Of a DNA stretch of 7,558 nt, positions 6,883-7,558 are shown piece by piece. The stretch comes from Dehalococcoidia bacterium (GTDB lineage: Bacteria > Chloroflexota > Dehalococcoidia > SZUA-161): NCBI GenBank assembly GCA_020344295.1, contig CP070819.1, positions 46,414 to 53,971 on the forward strand, in the 5' to 3' direction. The first letter of the stretch is position 1. Every line of letters starts with the position of its first letter. The notes under the pieces are model-generated. The model worked only from the letters and a program-made list of their open reading frames with translations, had not been told where the DNA came from and made no database searches. The position numbers and the translations under genes were made by a program.

Positions 6883-7137
6883 ATGTATCTTGCCAAGATC
6901 TATGTTACTCTTAAGCCGACAGTAAACGATCCCCAGGGATTGACCATAAAAGGAGGGTTACACACACTTGGCTTTGACAGCGTGCAGAGTGTACGGTCCG
7001 GTAAATATATTGAGGTTCGTGTTGATATTTCAGACCGTGCTAAGGCTGAAGAGCAGGTAAATGAGATGTGTGACAGACTCCTGGCCAATCCAGTCATAGA
7101 GGACTTCAGATTCGAGTTGGAAGAAATCAAGAGTTGA
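6883..7137 (+). CDS. purS: Phosphoribosylformylglycinamidine synthase, small subunit PurS
   Basis: PurS is the small dimeric subunit of the three-part FGAM synthetase. It is thought to bridge the glutaminase PurQ and the synthetase PurL and so help pass ammonia between them. The 84-residue product has normal length and clear family features: an initial beta strand YLAKIYVTLKPTVNDPQG, then LGFDSVQSVRSGKYIEV (about 29-45) and the diagnostic MCDRLLANPVIEDFRFELEE near the C-terminus (62-81). The ATG follows the purC stop immediately, and AAGGA (6871-6875) at the end of purC gives a 7-nt spacer, so translation is probably coupled. purQ and purL, which usually follow purS, are absent here; the next gene is an acetyltransferase. 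Confidence 0.93.
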   Translation: MYLAKIYVTLKPTVNDPQGLTIKGGLHTLGFDSVQSVRSGKYIEVRVDISDRAKAEEQVNEMCDRLLANPVIEDFRFELEEIKS

Positions 7138-7255
7138 TTGGCATAATTGGTTTACTTGGCGTTACGGGCAGTCAGCGGATTGGGCTCAGGATTTATTTTT
7201 GCGCTTCTGGTTAGGGCCTGGGAAGGGGCCGACTTAGTGAAGAGGGGTGATAGAA
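7138..7255 (+). other. Spacer between purS and the GNAT gene
   Basis: 118 bases without a supported gene. A T-rich patch (TTTATTTTT, 7188-7196) is present, but no good stem precedes it, so a Rho-independent terminator is not supported. A GGCC/GGCC pair (7215-7230 region) could form only a 4-bp stem. I found no convincing promoter, so it is undecided whether the following gene belongs to the purine transcript. Confidence 0.4.
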
Positions 7256-7558
7256 ATGGCGGATACTTCCATCAATATCCGTGAGATGAGTGAAGAGGAT
7301 GTTGAGGGCATTCTCGATATTGAGAGGGAGGTCAAAGAGGACAACCGGGCGGTGACCTATGCGCCGGTGCCTGATAGCTGTGTTGGTGGCGAGATCGGTA
7401 ACAGCGTTGTTGCCGAGGAGAACGGCCGTATTATCGGCTTTGTGCTCGGCAGGATTGTGCGTTCGCCGGTCGAGCTAAGCGATGTCGCCTGGATCGAGCT
7501 GATAGGCATCCATCCGGAATATCAGAAGAGGGGTATCGGGAAAAGGATGGTAGAGGCG
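7256..7558 (+). CDS. GNAT-family N-acetyltransferase (partial, runs off right edge)
   Basis: The first 101 residues are visible. They show a GNAT fold: an N-terminal strand INIREMSEEDVEGILDIERE (6-25) like many RimI-type enzymes, a central strand pair VVAEENGRIIGFVLGRI (51-67), and motif A for acetyl-CoA binding, ELIGIHPEYQKRGIGKRMVEA (81-101), with the pyrophosphate loop Q90-x-x-G93-x-G95. Such proteins transfer an acetyl group from acetyl-CoA to an amine; the substrate cannot be told from this fragment. The start is ATG with a purine-rich GAGGGGTGA (7242-7250) about 5 nt upstream. By eye the codon use is more GC-rich than that of the pur genes. It lies 118 bp after purS on the same strand, so co-transcription is possible but not shown, and no purine role is implied. 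Confidence 0.85.
   Translation, partial: MADTSINIREMSEEDVEGILDIEREVKEDNRAVTYAPVPDSCVGGEIGNSVVAEENGRIIGFVLGRIVRSPVELSDVAWIELIGIHPEYQKRGIGKRMVEA

Noticed and set aside
7134..7214. A 26-codon ORF whose TTG start overlaps the purS stop (TTGA)
   Set aside because: The start codon is weak, there is no proper ribosome binding site, and the translation (LIGIIGLLGVTGSQR...) matches nothing; it does not resemble the start of PurQ.
7147..7284. A 45-codon ORF with a hydrophobic stretch crossing into the GNAT gene
   Set aside because: It starts with TTG without a ribosome binding site, directly after a stop, and overlaps the well-supported GNAT start in another frame.

Overview
The window holds a compact purine-nucleotide biosynthesis cluster on the plus strand: guaA, purD, purE, purB, purC and purS, followed by the first part of a GNAT-family acetyltransferase gene. 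On the minus strand, diverging from guaA, lies a tsaC/Sua5-type threonylcarbamoyl-AMP synthase gene. At the extreme left edge are the first six codons of another minus-strand gene, probably rpiB (ribose-5-phosphate isomerase B).

Organism: this is a bacterial chromosome of roughly 50% GC, with clear Shine-Dalgarno sequences and several GTG/TTG starts. PurS, a class I PurE, the small adenylosuccinate-lyase type of PurB, and a Sua5-rpiB arrangement like that of Firmicutes such as Bacillus fit a Gram-positive-like or Chloroflexota lineage. The long ADE1-type PurC and the overall style make me favour Chloroflexota (Dehalococcoidia-like), but this is an impression and not a demonstrated assignment.

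Layout: 1-17 start of probable rpiB (minus). 18-350 intergenic, with the rpiB ribosome binding site and no convincing gene. 351-983 tsaC (minus). 984-1078 divergent control region with two interleaved candidate sigma70-type promoters around a perfect 13-bp palindrome. 1079-2755 guaA with an unusual N-terminal extension. 2756-2855 gap with a 7-codon leader ORF that overlaps the purD start. 2856-4118 purD, 4121-4579 purE, 4620-5912 purB, 5971-6882 purC and 6883-7137 purS are tightly packed and probably co-transcribed. 7138-7255 is a short spacer. 7256-7558 is a GNAT acetyltransferase cut by the window edge.

How they work together: PurD makes GAR from phosphoribosylamine. PurS is the small subunit of FGAM synthetase. 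PurE, PurC and PurB carry out consecutive steps from N5-CAIR to AICAR, and PurB also finishes AMP synthesis. GuaA makes GMP from XMP. The other pathway genes (purF, purN, purQ, purL, purM, purK, purH, purA, guaB) are not in the window. The absence of purQ/purL directly after purS and of purK next to purE is notable. All genes look intact, with catalytic motifs preserved. I see no mobile element, CRISPR array, tRNA, rRNA or riboswitch. The most interesting signals are regulatory: the shared palindrome between tsaC and guaA and the leader ORF at purD.
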